Below are positions 1-10,055 of a stretch of 64,000 bases of DNA, in pieces. The notes beneath the pieces are model-generated. The model ran no database searches. It was not told the DNA's origin and saw only the letters and a program-made list of their open reading frames with translations. The stretch lies in assembly GCF_013283875.1 (NCBI RefSeq), contig NZ_CP054139.1, forward strand, positions 1,240,001-1,304,000, read 5' to 3'. Numbering within the stretch: position 1 is the first letter of the stretch; each line of letters opens with the position of its first letter. The translations under genes and the position numbers were made by a program. This DNA comes from Mucilaginibacter mali (GTDB taxonomy: Bacteria; Bacteroidota; Bacteroidia; Sphingobacteriales; Sphingobacteriaceae).

Positions 1-124
1 TTAAAGTATTAACCGTTAATTACAGGCAGGGAGTATTTTTGAACATGCGCAATATGTGAACAGCAGCCAATTATATTTACATCAAAACACCGGATGATCA
101 TTTAAAATTAGCTGTTAAACAATA

Positions 125-1954
125 ATGAAACTAAAACTTACAGACCTGCTTATCATACTTTGCTACCTGGTTGTTACCATAGGGATAGGGTTGTGGTACC
201 GTAAAAAGGCAAGGCAAAATAAGGAAAGTTATATGATGGGCGGCAAATCGCTGCCCTGGTATAAGTTGGGCTTAAGCGATGCCTCGGATATGTTCGATAT
301 CAGTGGCACCATGTGGATGGTGAGCCTATGCTTTGTGTACGGCATGAAAAGCATCTGGATACCATGGTTGTGGCCGGTGTTTAACCAGGTATTCCTGATG
401 ATGTACCTTTCAAAATGGCTGCGCCGGTCTAACGCTAACACCGGTGCCGAATGGCTATCGACCCGGTTTGGGGTTAAGGGGCCGTGCGTAGGTGCATCGC
501 ACAAAATAGTGATCGCCTTCGCGCTGATCTGTTGCCTTGGCTTTTTGGCTTACGGCTTTATCGGGTTGGGGAAGTTCATCGAGATATTTATCCCGTGGGA
601 TACGGTTAAAGCTTATGTGCCGTTTAATGTGCCGCCGCAATATGTGGCCCATCTTTATGGTATTGTATTTACGCTGTTTGCCATGTTCTACTCTATTTTA
701 GGAGGGATGCATAGCATTGTGCTGGGCGATATGATCAAGTACGCTATCATGACGGTGGCTTGCATATCCATCGCTGTTATAGCCTATACGCATTTAAACG
801 GACAACATCTAAATGTGCCTAAAGGTTGGGAGAGTCCGTTTTTTGGGTACCGTTTAAACCTCAACTGGAGTAAGATCATCGCTGATGTAAACGGAAAAAT
901 AAAGGATGACGGGTACTCGTTATTTGGCCTGTTTTTTATGATGATGCTGTTTAAGGGCGCGTTCGCGTCGCTGGCCGGGCCTGCGCCAAACTACGATATG
1001 CAGAAGATCCTGTCTACCCGCTCGCCAAAGGAGGCCAGTAAGATGAGTGGCTTTGTATCCATCATCCTGTTACCCATCAGGTATTCGCTCATCATTGGGC
1101 TAACAGTATTAGGGCTGCTTTACTATCAGCAAATGAACCTTAAAACACCTGATGGAACTATCGATTTTGAGCGGATCCTGCCGGTTACCATCAATAACTT
1201 TTTGCCCGCAGGTTTAGTTGGACTGGTGCTTACCGGTTTGCTTGGAGCCTTTATGGGTACGTTCAGCGGTACGCTTAACGCGGCGCAGGCCTACATTGTA
1301 AACGATATCTATTTAAAATACATCCGCCCGGATGCGCCTACAAAACAGATCATATCCATGAATTACCTGGTAGGTATAGTGGTGGTATTTATTGGCATTG
1401 TGCTGGGCTTTTACGCTAAGGATGTGAACAGTATTTTACAATGGATCGTATCTGCCCTGTATGGTGGCTATGTTGCGGCCAACGTGTTAAAATGGCATTG
1501 GTGGCGCTTTAATGCCAGCGGGTTTTTCTGGGGGATGCTGGCCGGCATTGTTGCCGCGCTGGTTTTTACCCGGTTTTTTACCGGGGTAGAGTTCCTGTAC
1601 TATTTCCCGCTATTGTTTGCAATATCGCTGGCCGGATCTGTAATTGGTACCTATGCCGCCCCCGCCACCGATATGCAGGTATTGAAAACCTTTTATCGTA
1701 CCGTGCGCCCCTGGGGTTTCTGGCAGTCGGTTCATGAACAGGTGTTGAATGATGATCCGGGTTTTAAAGCCAATAAGGATTTTGGCAAGGATATGTTTAA
1801 CGTTGTGTTGGGTATTATAGCCCAATTATGTCTCACAATATTGCCTATGTATTTAATACTGAGCATGAAGCTGCCGCTGCTGGTAACCGTGCTGATGTTG
1901 CTTGTGGTTGGCTTTATACTAAAACGCACCTGGTGGAACAAGCTGGAAGATTGA
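125..1954 (+). CDS. Sodium:solute symporter (SSS family)
   Basis: A 609-residue inner-membrane protein made almost wholly of hydrophobic segments (roughly 13-14), as in sodium/solute symporters of the SLC5 type. The first helix starts near residue 7 and glycine-rich helices follow throughout. It probably couples sodium entry to uptake of a sugar or glycoside. Its stop lies 24 bases before a GH130 phosphorylase, which is followed by a cellobiose 2-epimerase, so the three look like one operon. By context the likely substrate is a beta-mannosyl disaccharide such as mannobiose or mannosylglucose. The substrate is inferred from neighbours only; the family also carries amino acids, vitamins and anions. 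Confidence 0.88.
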   Translation: MKLKLTDLLIILCYLVVTIGIGLWYRKKARQNKESYMMGGKSLPWYKLGLSDASDMFDISGTMWMVSLCFVYGMKSIWIPWLWPVFNQVFLMMYLSKWLRRSNANTGAEWLSTRFGVKGPCVGASHKIVIAFALICCLGFLAYGFIGLGKFIEIFIPWDTVKAYVPFNVPPQYVAHLYGIVFTLFAMFYSILGGMHSIVLGDMIKYAIMTVACISIAVIAYTHLNGQHLNVPKGWESPFFGYRLNLNWSKIIADVNGKIKDDGYSLFGLFFMMMLFKGAFASLAGPAPNYDMQKILSTRSPKEASKMSGFVSIILLPIRYSLIIGLTVLGLLYYQQMNLKTPDGTIDFERILPVTINNFLPAGLVGLVLTGLLGAFMGTFSGTLNAAQAYIVNDIYLKYIRPDAPTKQIISMNYLVGIVVVFIGIVLGFYAKDVNSILQWIVSALYGGYVAANVLKWHWWRFNASGFFWGMLAGIVAALVFTRFFTGVEFLYYFPLLFAISLAGSVIGTYAAPATDMQVLKTFYRTVRPWGFWQSVHEQVLNDDPGFKANKDFGKDMFNVVLGIIAQLCLTILPMYLILSMKLPLLVTVLMLLVVGFILKRTWWNKLED

Positions 1955-1978
1955 TAAATAATAATAACACCTATACAA

Positions 1979-3172
1979 ATGCCAGAGATGGATACGAATT
2001 TTGACGAAAGATTGCAAAAACTGCGCGCCGGACAGGCATCTATATTAAGCAGGAAAAATGAAGCAGAGGATTTAGGCAATGGCATTTTTAACCGTTACAA
2101 ATGGCCTGTGCTTACGGCAGCGCATGTGCCCTTAAGCTGGCGTTATGATCTGGATCCGCAAACCAACCCTTACCTGATGGAACGCGTGGGCATTAACGCG
2201 GCGTTTAATGCGGGAGCTATTAAATGGAGTGATAAATACCTGCTGGTGTGCAGGGTAGAGGGTAGCGACCGTAAATCGTTCTTCGCTGTGGCCGAAAGCG
2301 ATAATGGTGTAGATAATTTTAAGTTTTGGGAGTACCCCGTTGTAATGCCCGAAACGGATAACCCCGATACCAATATCTATGATATGCGCCTCACGGTACA
2401 CCAGGACGGCTGGATATATGGCTTATTTTGCACCGAAAGGAGAGATCCGGCGGCACCGGAGGGCGATCAATCGGCAGCTGTGGCGCAATGTGGTATTGCC
2501 CGCACCCACGATTTGATTAACTGGGAGCGCCTTGCCGATTTGCAAACGCCATCGCCCCAGCAACGCAACGTGGTGCTGCACCCCGAGTTTGTTGGCGATA
2601 AATACGCGTTTTACACCCGTCCGCAGGATAGCTTTATTGAAGCCGGTAAAGGTGGGGGCATTGGTTATGGCCTTTCAGCATCTATAGAAAATGCGGTGGT
2701 GGATATAGAGACCATTTTGGATAAAAAGGTTTACCATACCGTTTACGAAGCAAAGAACGGCCAGGGGCCTGCACCACTTAAAACCAAACATGGCTGGCTG
2801 CACCTTGCGCATGGCGTACGCCACACGGCTGCGGGGTTAAGGTATGTTTTGTATATGTTTATGACGGCTTTGGATGATCTGACAAAGGTGATCTATAAAC
2901 CTGCCGGTTATTTGCTGGCCCCCGAGGGGGAAGAGCGTGTTGGTGATGTATCTAACGTGGTATTTTGCAACGGATGGATAACGGATGATGACGGGGGGGT
3001 ATTTATCTACTACGCCTCTTCCGATTCGCGCATGCATGTGGCTACCAGTACGGTTGATAAGTTACTGGATTACGTGATGCACACCCCGGCGGATGGTTTA
3101 ACATCGGCCAGTACGGTTAAAACCATTATTGATGTTATCGAGCACAATAAATCTGTTAAAACCTTTGCCTGA
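1979..3172 (+). CDS. GH130 4-O-beta-D-mannosyl-D-glucose phosphorylase
   Basis: A 397-residue cytoplasmic enzyme with no signal peptide. The sequence resembles the Bacteroides fragilis mannosylglucose phosphorylase group of GH130. The stretch around residues 130-137 (NIYDMRLT) carries the Asp, about D135, expected to act as general acid. The phosphate-binding and substrate-binding blocks [18 protein letters not shown] and [18 protein letters not shown] are also present. The family splits Man-beta-1,4-Glc with phosphate into mannose 1-phosphate and glucose. An epimerase gene follows after 3 bases; in the known pathway it converts mannobiose to mannosylglucose, the substrate of this enzyme. A second ATG three codons downstream is possible. 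Confidence 0.9.
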   Translation: MPEMDTNFDERLQKLRAGQASILSRKNEAEDLGNGIFNRYKWPVLTAAHVPLSWRYDLDPQTNPYLMERVGINAAFNAGAIKWSDKYLLVCRVEGSDRKSFFAVAESDNGVDNFKFWEYPVVMPETDNPDTNIYDMRLTVHQDGWIYGLFCTERRDPAAPEGDQSAAVAQCGIARTHDLINWERLADLQTPSPQQRNVVLHPEFVGDKYAFYTRPQDSFIEAGKGGGIGYGLSASIENAVVDIETILDKKVYHTVYEAKNGQGPAPLKTKHGWLHLAHGVRHTAAGLRYVLYMFMTALDDLTKVIYKPAGYLLAPEGEERVGDVSNVVFCNGWITDDDGGVFIYYASSDSRMHVATSTVDKLLDYVMHTPADGLTSASTVKTIIDVIEHNKSVKTFA

Positions 3173-3175
3173 GCT

Positions 3176-4357
3176 ATGACCGGTATCGAACCATATTACC
3201 GTGAGTTGCAGGATATATTACAGTATTGGGCTACTATAGTTTACGATAAAAAGCGCGACCGCTTTTATGGCCGTGTTGATGAAAATAATGTGCCCGATGA
3301 GGGCGCACCATTGGGTTCGGTAATGTACGCCCGGGCCTTGTGGGCCTTTTCTGCCGGTTACCAGGCAACCAAAAATCCCCGGGAACTGCTAATGGCCGGG
3401 AGGGCGTATCACTATTTAACTACCGCCTTTTGGGATAAAACTTATGGCGGCGTTTATTGGCTGATAGACGCTGACGAGCAACTACTGGCCGATAAAAAGC
3501 AGATTTACGCGCTGGCGTTCGCTATTTATGGCTTAACAGAGTATTATAAGATTAACCCTGATGAAAAGGTGCTTGACCATGCCAAGGAATTATACTGGTT
3601 GATCGAGCGCTATAGTTACGACCCGGTACACGACGGCTACTTCGAAGCCTTTAACAGGGATTGGTCCCCTGCGGATGATCTTCGCCTGAGCACAAAGGAT
3701 AGCAATGAGCAAAAAACCATGAATACGCATCTGCATATTATGGAGGCTTACGCCAACTTGTACCGCGTATGGCCGGTGGATAATGTCGCTAAAAAAATAT
3801 CAAAGCTGGTCAACCTGTTCCATCAGCATATTGTAAACGCGCGCACCAACCATTTAACACTTTTTTTTAATGATGTTTGGGAGAAACGGTCGGATATGAT
3901 ATCCTACGGGCACGATATTGAAGCATCGTGGTTATTGTGTGAATCTGCGGAACTGGTGGGCGACAAAGACCTGATCAAACATACCGAACAGATTGCCATA
4001 CAAATGGTAAATGCCGCTTTGCCTGGCTTTGATGAATATGGTGGCCTGAACTACGAAGTGGACGAGGGATATCTGATTGCCGAAAAACACTGGTGGGTAC
4101 AGGCCGAAGCAGCAGTGGGCTTGCTTAACGCATGGCAGCTGACAAGTGAGGGTATCTACCTGAAGTTATTTGACCGCAGCTGGAAATATATCAGGAAAAA
4201 CATCATAGATGGTGCTAATGGCGAGTGGTACTGGGGGATAAAAGACCAGCATACCATTATGCCCGGGCAGGATAAGGCCGGGATATGGAAGTGCCCTTAT
4301 CATAATACCCGTTGCATGCTCGAGATCATCAGCCGGTTAAATCAACCAGCTAAATAG
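3176..4357 (+). CDS. Cellobiose 2-epimerase (AGE family)
   Basis: A 393-residue cytoplasmic (alpha/alpha)6-barrel enzyme of the N-acylglucosamine 2-epimerase family. The two catalytic histidines known from cellobiose epimerases fit H246 in SYGHDIEAS and H376 in CPYHNTR; HWWVQAEA is another family block. The enzyme interconverts the reducing-end glucose and mannose of beta-1,4 disaccharides, here probably mannobiose to mannosylglucose for the phosphorylase just upstream. The start lies 3 bases after the GH130 stop, which implies translational coupling. Length is normal for the family. Confidence in family is high; the exact disaccharide is inferred from the cassette. Confidence 0.9.
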   Translation: MTGIEPYYRELQDILQYWATIVYDKKRDRFYGRVDENNVPDEGAPLGSVMYARALWAFSAGYQATKNPRELLMAGRAYHYLTTAFWDKTYGGVYWLIDADEQLLADKKQIYALAFAIYGLTEYYKINPDEKVLDHAKELYWLIERYSYDPVHDGYFEAFNRDWSPADDLRLSTKDSNEQKTMNTHLHIMEAYANLYRVWPVDNVAKKISKLVNLFHQHIVNARTNHLTLFFNDVWEKRSDMISYGHDIEASWLLCESAELVGDKDLIKHTEQIAIQMVNAALPGFDEYGGLNYEVDEGYLIAEKHWWVQAEAAVGLLNAWQLTSEGIYLKLFDRSWKYIRKNIIDGANGEWYWGIKDQHTIMPGQDKAGIWKCPYHNTRCMLEIISRLNQPAK

Positions 4358-4550
4358 TATTACCACCACGTTAAAAAAGCACAGTACTAACCCCGGGCCG
4401 TTTTTTGTTTAGTTAGTATCATAAAACGCTAAAAAAACATTAAATGATTTTTACACTGCCACTTAGCTTTGGTATTACCAATTAACAAGTAAAAAACCAG
4501 GCTGTTTGATTTGCTACCGTACGGGGTTTATCAAATAAACAAGATCAGAT

Positions 4551-6704
4551 TTGAAAACACTTTATACATATTGTTTTAAAAATATCAGCTGCTTGCTTTT
4601 GCTTGTCTTTTGGGTAAACGGACAACAGGCGCAGGCACAGATCAAACCATTAGTAACGATAGCTCAAACGACTATCGACACGCTTACCCGGCGCATGGTA
4701 CGCCTGGCGCTGAAGGATAAGGAACAGGGTAATGTAGATAGCCTGGCTAAAAGTATATCGGCTGATGGCAGTTGGAAGGATATCAACTATACCGATTCGG
4801 TACGTGTGCAATGGACAGGACACAGCCGTCGCTTAAAGCTAATGGCTATCGCTTACAATAATGCGCAAAGTAAGTTATACAGATCTGCCGATCTGTTAAA
4901 GGCGATATTAAAAGGCTTCGATTTTATTTATGATAAGAAGTACAAATCGTGGAACTGGTATGATAATGACATTGCCGCGCCTGAGAGTTATATGGTAGCG
5001 CTTATTTTGATAAAGGGGGCTACTGATAACAACCGACTGGCAAAATATGCAACTTACCTGAAGGATGCCACCGGCAATAAGGCGCACCAGGGGCAAAACC
5101 GCATCTCGGTATCTACCATTACGGTTTATAAAGGTTGTATCGAAAATAACTACAATCTGGTGGAGCGTGGCTTCGCATCAATAGCCTCAACGCTGGTGGT
5201 GGAAGCAGAACAAGGGCGCGAGGGCATTAAGGTAGATGATAGCTTTCACCAGCATCGCCCGCAATTGTATTCGGGCGGTTATGGAATGGGTTTTGTAAAA
5301 TCCATCGCGCAGTTGATGGCGCTTACCACTAATACCGGCTTCGCGGAGGTTTTTACGCCTGAAAAGCGAAAACTATTTTCAAGTCTGCTATTAAATGGGC
5401 ACCAATTATTCGGCTATCGCGATGTGATCGATTTTGGCACTTTTGGCCGCGGGATATCGCGCCCCAACGCCATGAATAATATTGATGCAGGTACGTTGAT
5501 CACCATGATGAGTGTGGACCCTGCACACGCTGCCGACTACAAGGCCTGGCGTGACCATTTAGCCGGCGGCTCTTTTCCTAAACCTTACCAAGGAAATAAA
5601 TATTTCTGGAAGTCGGATATCATGATACAGCATGGCGCGGATTATTACCTGTCGGCCAAGGTGATATCTACCCGTACAGCCGGAACCGAAATGTTGAACG
5701 GCGAAAACTATAAAGGCTTTAACTTGCCGCTGGGCGCCACCAACATCGCTACAACAGGTAAGGAGTACCGTAACATTTTCCCGGTATGGGATTGGACAAA
5801 GATACCCGGAACTACAACTGTGAATAACCAGTCATCTACACTGTTACAATGGTATCAGTATGGATCAAACGTTTTTGCAGGCGGAGTTAGTAATGGCAGG
5901 AGCGGACTTATTGCTTACGAGCACAGCTACAACGGTGTGCAGGCTAAAAAGGCTTACTTTTTTATGGGCGATGCAATGCTTTGCTTAGGCGCAGGCATTA
6001 GTGCACTTGGTGTGCAAAGCGTACAAACCACTGTTAACCAATGCTTTTTAAACGGCGATGTAACCATAAATGCTGGAGATGGAATTAAAACCCTGAATAA
6101 AGACAGTCGGGCTTTTACCGATTTGAAATGGATGTATCACGATGGGGTTGGATACCTGTTCCCGCAAAAGGCAAATATTACCGTAAGCAAAGCCATGCAG
6201 CAAGGCACATGGAAAAGCCTCAGCGTAAACGGCAGCGATGAGGTGGTAAAGTCAAGCGTATTCAGCGCTTGGTTTAATCATGGCACAGGGCCGGTGGATC
6301 AGCAATATGCCTACATCGTTATGCCGGCTAAAACGCTTGAAGCATTTAAAGCCGAAGCCGGTAAGCGCAATTTCATCATCCATCAAAACACGGCCGATCT
6401 GCAATCCATCAGTTACGGTAATTACTGCGGCATTGTGTTTTATGAATCCGGTACAGCGACACTGGCTGATGGCTTGCGCGTTACCAGCGATAGCAAAGCG
6501 GTGGTAATGATAGAAAAGAAGACCGCGGATTATGCTATTTCAGTTTCAGATCCCGTACATCGCAGCGCAGAAATTAAGCTCACGCTAAACAAAAAGGTAA
6601 CCGGCACAAACACAACTCCGGCGGATATAAATACAGTGCTAAAGTTCCGCTTGCCGGCTGATGACTATGCGGGCAGCACAGTTACCCAAAACTTTAAATG
6701 GTAA
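4551..6704 (+). CDS. Polysaccharide lyase family 8 (hyaluronate/chondroitin/xanthan lyase family)
   Basis: A 717-residue secreted lyase. A basic N-terminus, hydrophobic core and AQAQ site near residue 30 form a signal peptide. The start is TTG: no in-frame ATG occurs before the mature region. The alpha/alpha toroid carries the PL8 catalytic set by motif match: N183 (QNRIS), H235 and Y244 (HQHRPQLYSGGYG) and R300/R304 (GRGISR). The NGENYKG and IFPVWDWTKIPGTT blocks belong to the beta-sandwich part. PL8 enzymes cut next to uronic acid by beta-elimination, leaving an unsaturated uronyl end. The GH105 enzyme encoded downstream could remove that residue. Which polysaccharide (glycosaminoglycan, xanthan-like or other glucuronate polymer) cannot be decided. 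Confidence 0.88.
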   Translation: MKTLYTYCFKNISCLLLLVFWVNGQQAQAQIKPLVTIAQTTIDTLTRRMVRLALKDKEQGNVDSLAKSISADGSWKDINYTDSVRVQWTGHSRRLKLMAIAYNNAQSKLYRSADLLKAILKGFDFIYDKKYKSWNWYDNDIAAPESYMVALILIKGATDNNRLAKYATYLKDATGNKAHQGQNRISVSTITVYKGCIENNYNLVERGFASIASTLVVEAEQGREGIKVDDSFHQHRPQLYSGGYGMGFVKSIAQLMALTTNTGFAEVFTPEKRKLFSSLLLNGHQLFGYRDVIDFGTFGRGISRPNAMNNIDAGTLITMMSVDPAHAADYKAWRDHLAGGSFPKPYQGNKYFWKSDIMIQHGADYYLSAKVISTRTAGTEMLNGENYKGFNLPLGATNIATTGKEYRNIFPVWDWTKIPGTTTVNNQSSTLLQWYQYGSNVFAGGVSNGRSGLIAYEHSYNGVQAKKAYFFMGDAMLCLGAGISALGVQSVQTTVNQCFLNGDVTINAGDGIKTLNKDSRAFTDLKWMYHDGVGYLFPQKANITVSKAMQQGTWKSLSVNGSDEVVKSSVFSAWFNHGTGPVDQQYAYIVMPAKTLEAFKAEAGKRNFIIHQNTADLQSISYGNYCGIVFYESGTATLADGLRVTSDSKAVVMIEKKTADYAISVSDPVHRSAEIKLTLNKKVTGTNTTPADINTVLKFRLPADDYAGSTVTQNFKW

Positions 6705-6950
6705 AATATTAATAATGAAAATGATAGAAGATTTTGAGTTCGCAAAAAGATGTGATGTAAAATACACATTGGATTGCGGTAATAAAGGGGGGCGACACCT
6801 CCCGGGTTTGGAAAGGAGGGCGCTGCATATCGCTTAAAAAATTACACAGACCATACCCTTTTATACCAAACCAATATGCCAGGCCCTGCCAGCCCGGGCA
6901 GTAGCCAACCAGGTATCGACAAAATATAAACCAACTTATAAACCAAACAT

Positions 6951-9900
6951 ATGTGTAAAAACTTTAATTTTTTTATTTACGGCGGGCGACGCTGTTTATA
7001 TAAAGCTGCCATAATTTTAGCCGGTATGCTACCGGCAGGTGGTATACTCCAGGTGCAGGCCGCCGGTAAGTCTGTTAGCAGAACGGCAGACCGACTGAAT
7101 ATCGATATCACCGGTAAAGTGACCGACGAAAAAGGGCAAACCCTGCCAGGCGCCACCATCACTGAAAAGAATACCAAAAACAGCGTAGCTGCTGATGCGC
7201 AGGGTAATTTTAAACTGAGCGTAAACGGTAGCAGCGCCGTCCTGGTTGTATCCTCCGTGGGGTACATTACCCGCGAGGTGGCCGTAGGCAGCCAAACTAA
7301 TATCACCATCGCGCTTAAGGATGCCACCACCAACTTAAACGATGTGATAGTGATTGGTTACGGTGCCCAAAAGCGTATCGACGTAACCGGCGCTGTATCG
7401 CACATTGATGAAAAAACTTTGCGCGAAGTACCGGTAACTAACCCACAGCAGCTGTTACAGGGCCGCGTGGCGGGTGTTGTGGTAACACAAAGCTCAAACA
7501 AGCCTGGTGCCGAGCCATCGGTGCTTTTAAGGGGGCACCGCTCCATCAAAGCCGGTAATAACCCTTTATATGTGATAGACGGGATCCCGACTAATGATGG
7601 ACTTAACGATATTAACCCAAACGATATCGTATCGATGGATGTGCTTAAAGACGCTTCGGCGACTGCTATTTACGGCTCACGTGGCGCTAACGGCGTAATT
7701 ATTATTACAACCGCGCGTGGCAAGGAACGTGCCGACGGTCAGCCCGACGTGCATTATGATAGTTATGTTGGCGTAACAAAGATCAGCCGGTATATCCATA
7801 ACTTAAACGGTCCGCAATATGTAGATTTCAGGCGTGAGGCAGCCCGTTCGCTGCCGGCGCCAAATACTTATAACGATGCGGATCCCGTTGCTTCTGACGC
7901 GAAGATATTTTCGACCTACGAACTGGCTGCGATAGCCGCGGGGCAATACACCGACTGGCAGCGCGAGGTTACCCAGCGTGGCTTCCAGCAAAATCACGAT
8001 CTGAGTGTTTTAGGCGCCTCAAAAACAACCCGCTACAATATCTCGTTAGGTTATTACCAGGATAAGGGTTACATTAAAACACAGGATTACACCCGATACA
8101 ACCTGCGTGTAAACCTTGATCAGGATATCGGTGCACACGTAAAAATGGGCGTTTCTATGCTGGGCTCGTACGCCGAGCGGAACAATGCAGGGTTAAACCC
8201 CATCCCTGCAGCGGTAGGCCAGATACCTATCGGTACGCCGTACGATGCCAGCGGTAACCTGGCCTCTTATCCTACAGGCGACCCACTGATGTATAACCCT
8301 TTGTTTGATTATGTAAATAACAACGTTATCCAGCTTGAGAAAAGGACCAGGGTGCTTAGCAGCTTTTATGCCCAGGCCGAAGTATGGGACGGTTTAAAAT
8401 TACGCGTGAATTTCGGTCCGGATATCAGCAACAGCCGTACCGGCAGCTTCAGGTCGCAATTTAGCAGCACAAATACCGGCACCACTTTACCAACCGCCGG
8501 TACCGCTAACGAATACATTTTTTCGTACACGCTTGAGAATATCTTAAGCTACGACAAAACATTCGGCAAGCATAAAATTGGTTTTACCGGGCTTTACAGC
8601 GTGCAGCAGCGGGTAAACGAAACAGGATCGGCAGCGGTTAAAGATCTGCCGGTGGCGACAACCACTTATAATAACCTGGGGTCGGGTACCATGACGGGTA
8701 TTACCAGCACCTATTCCAGGTTCGATATCCTATCGTACATGGGGCGCGTAAACTATAATTACGATAGCCGCTTCCTGTTGACCCTGACCGCGCGTGCGGA
8801 TGGTTCATCGGTTTTTGCGCCGGGTAACAAATGGGGCTTCTTTCCGTCGGCGGCATTGGCTTATAACATGATCAATGAGGACTACATCAAAAGAATGAGC
8901 TTCATCAGCAACCTGAAGTTAAGGGCCAGCTACGGTCGCACAGGTAATACCGCCGTAGATTCTTATGGCACACTGGCCGTGCTTGGTCGTACCTATTACG
9001 ACTTTAATGACGTAGCTGCACTGGGCTATTATCCAAACAGTATCCCCAACCCCAACCTGAAATGGGAAACGACCGAAGCATACAACGTTGGTTTAGACTT
9101 CGGAATTTTCGGCGATAGGGTTACCGGCTCCATCGAAGCCTATCGCAGCAATACGTTCGATCTGTTATTGGGCTTCGCGTTGCCACAATCAACCGGCTTT
9201 AGCCAGGTAACCTCAAACGTGGGTAATACCCGCAACCGGGGTATCGAGCTAAGCTTATCTACCCGCAACATCGTAGCAAAACAAAAAGGCGGCTTTGACT
9301 GGACCACCGATTTGACCGGTGCATTTAATAAGGAAGAGATCGTATCGCTCACTTCAGGCAAGGTGGATGATATCGGCTCATCACTGTTTATTGGCGCGCC
9401 TGTTAACGTAAATTACGATTACAGGAAGATTGGTATATGGCAATTGGGCGAAACCCAGGCCACGCAATATGGTTCATCCATAGGTCAGATCAGGGTGGCC
9501 GATCAGAATGGCAATGGCAAGATCGATCCGGATGACCGCTCTATCCTGGGATCGCCGACACCAAAGTATACGTTTGGTATCAATAACCGCTTCTCCTTTA
9601 AAGGGTTCGATTTGGGCGTGTTTATGCAGGGTGTTACCGGCAACCAGATTGTAAGTACATTTCACACTGCCCCCGGGCAAAATACTATTGCCTTTGGCGG
9701 GCGTTATAACGTAGTATCCAGCGACTACTGGACACCTCAAAACCCAACCAATGCTTACCCAAGGCCAATAAGCGGCACATCGGGTAACCCGGGTGTGGTA
9801 TTTGGCAGCACGCTGAAATACTTTGACGGCGCGTACCTGCGTATTCGCAACGTCGATCTGGGTTATTCCTTCCCATCGGCGTGGATGAAAAAGATCGGCG

Positions 9901-10043
9901 CTAAGTCTGTAAGATTGTATTTTGATGTGACCAACCCGTACATATTTTCATCCTACGTGCACCAAAACTACGGCACCGATCCGGAGATCACCGACTCGCC
10001 GGCTACCGTTAATTACTTGTTGGGGTTAAATGTTAGATTTTAA
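6951..10043 (+). CDS. SusC/RagA-type TonB-linked outer-membrane protein
   Basis: A 1030-residue outer-membrane transporter. After a signal peptide (about residues 1-38) comes a carboxypeptidase-D regulatory-like domain (about 52-125, starting ITGKVTDEKGQTLPGA). The plug follows, with the typical DVIVIGYGAQKR entry and SRGANGVIIITT near residue 243, then a long beta-barrel ending in an aromatic residue (LLGLNVRF). It imports oligosaccharides with TonB energy. A SusD partner begins 12 bases downstream. The position after PL8 and before GH105, GH28 and GH78 makes it the importer of this utilization locus. About 245 bases upstream have no gene and probably hold its promoter, though I see no clear -33/-7 match there. 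Confidence 0.97.
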   Translation: MCKNFNFFIYGGRRCLYKAAIILAGMLPAGGILQVQAAGKSVSRTADRLNIDITGKVTDEKGQTLPGATITEKNTKNSVAADAQGNFKLSVNGSSAVLVVSSVGYITREVAVGSQTNITIALKDATTNLNDVIVIGYGAQKRIDVTGAVSHIDEKTLREVPVTNPQQLLQGRVAGVVVTQSSNKPGAEPSVLLRGHRSIKAGNNPLYVIDGIPTNDGLNDINPNDIVSMDVLKDASATAIYGSRGANGVIIITTARGKERADGQPDVHYDSYVGVTKISRYIHNLNGPQYVDFRREAARSLPAPNTYNDADPVASDAKIFSTYELAAIAAGQYTDWQREVTQRGFQQNHDLSVLGASKTTRYNISLGYYQDKGYIKTQDYTRYNLRVNLDQDIGAHVKMGVSMLGSYAERNNAGLNPIPAAVGQIPIGTPYDASGNLASYPTGDPLMYNPLFDYVNNNVIQLEKRTRVLSSFYAQAEVWDGLKLRVNFGPDISNSRTGSFRSQFSSTNTGTTLPTAGTANEYIFSYTLENILSYDKTFGKHKIGFTGLYSVQQRVNETGSAAVKDLPVATTTYNNLGSGTMTGITSTYSRFDILSYMGRVNYNYDSRFLLTLTARADGSSVFAPGNKWGFFPSAALAYNMINEDYIKRMSFISNLKLRASYGRTGNTAVDSYGTLAVLGRTYYDFNDVAALGYYPNSIPNPNLKWETTEAYNVGLDFGIFGDRVTGSIEAYRSNTFDLLLGFALPQSTGFSQVTSNVGNTRNRGIELSLSTRNIVAKQKGGFDWTTDLTGAFNKEEIVSLTSGKVDDIGSSLFIGAPVNVNYDYRKIGIWQLGETQATQYGSSIGQIRVADQNGNGKIDPDDRSILGSPTPKYTFGINNRFSFKGFDLGVFMQGVTGNQIVSTFHTAPGQNTIAFGGRYNVVSSDYWTPQNPTNAYPRPISGTSGNPGVVFGSTLKYFDGAYLRIRNVDLGYSFPSAWMKKIGAKSVRLYFDVTNPYIFSSYVHQNYGTDPEITDSPATVNYLLGLNVRF

Positions 10044-10055
10044 TATAAAAAGATC

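Noticed and set aside
6977..7333. Minus-strand open frame over the SusC signal and regulatory domain
   Set aside because: It is antisense to a clear SusC N-terminus and has no start signal or recognisable domain.
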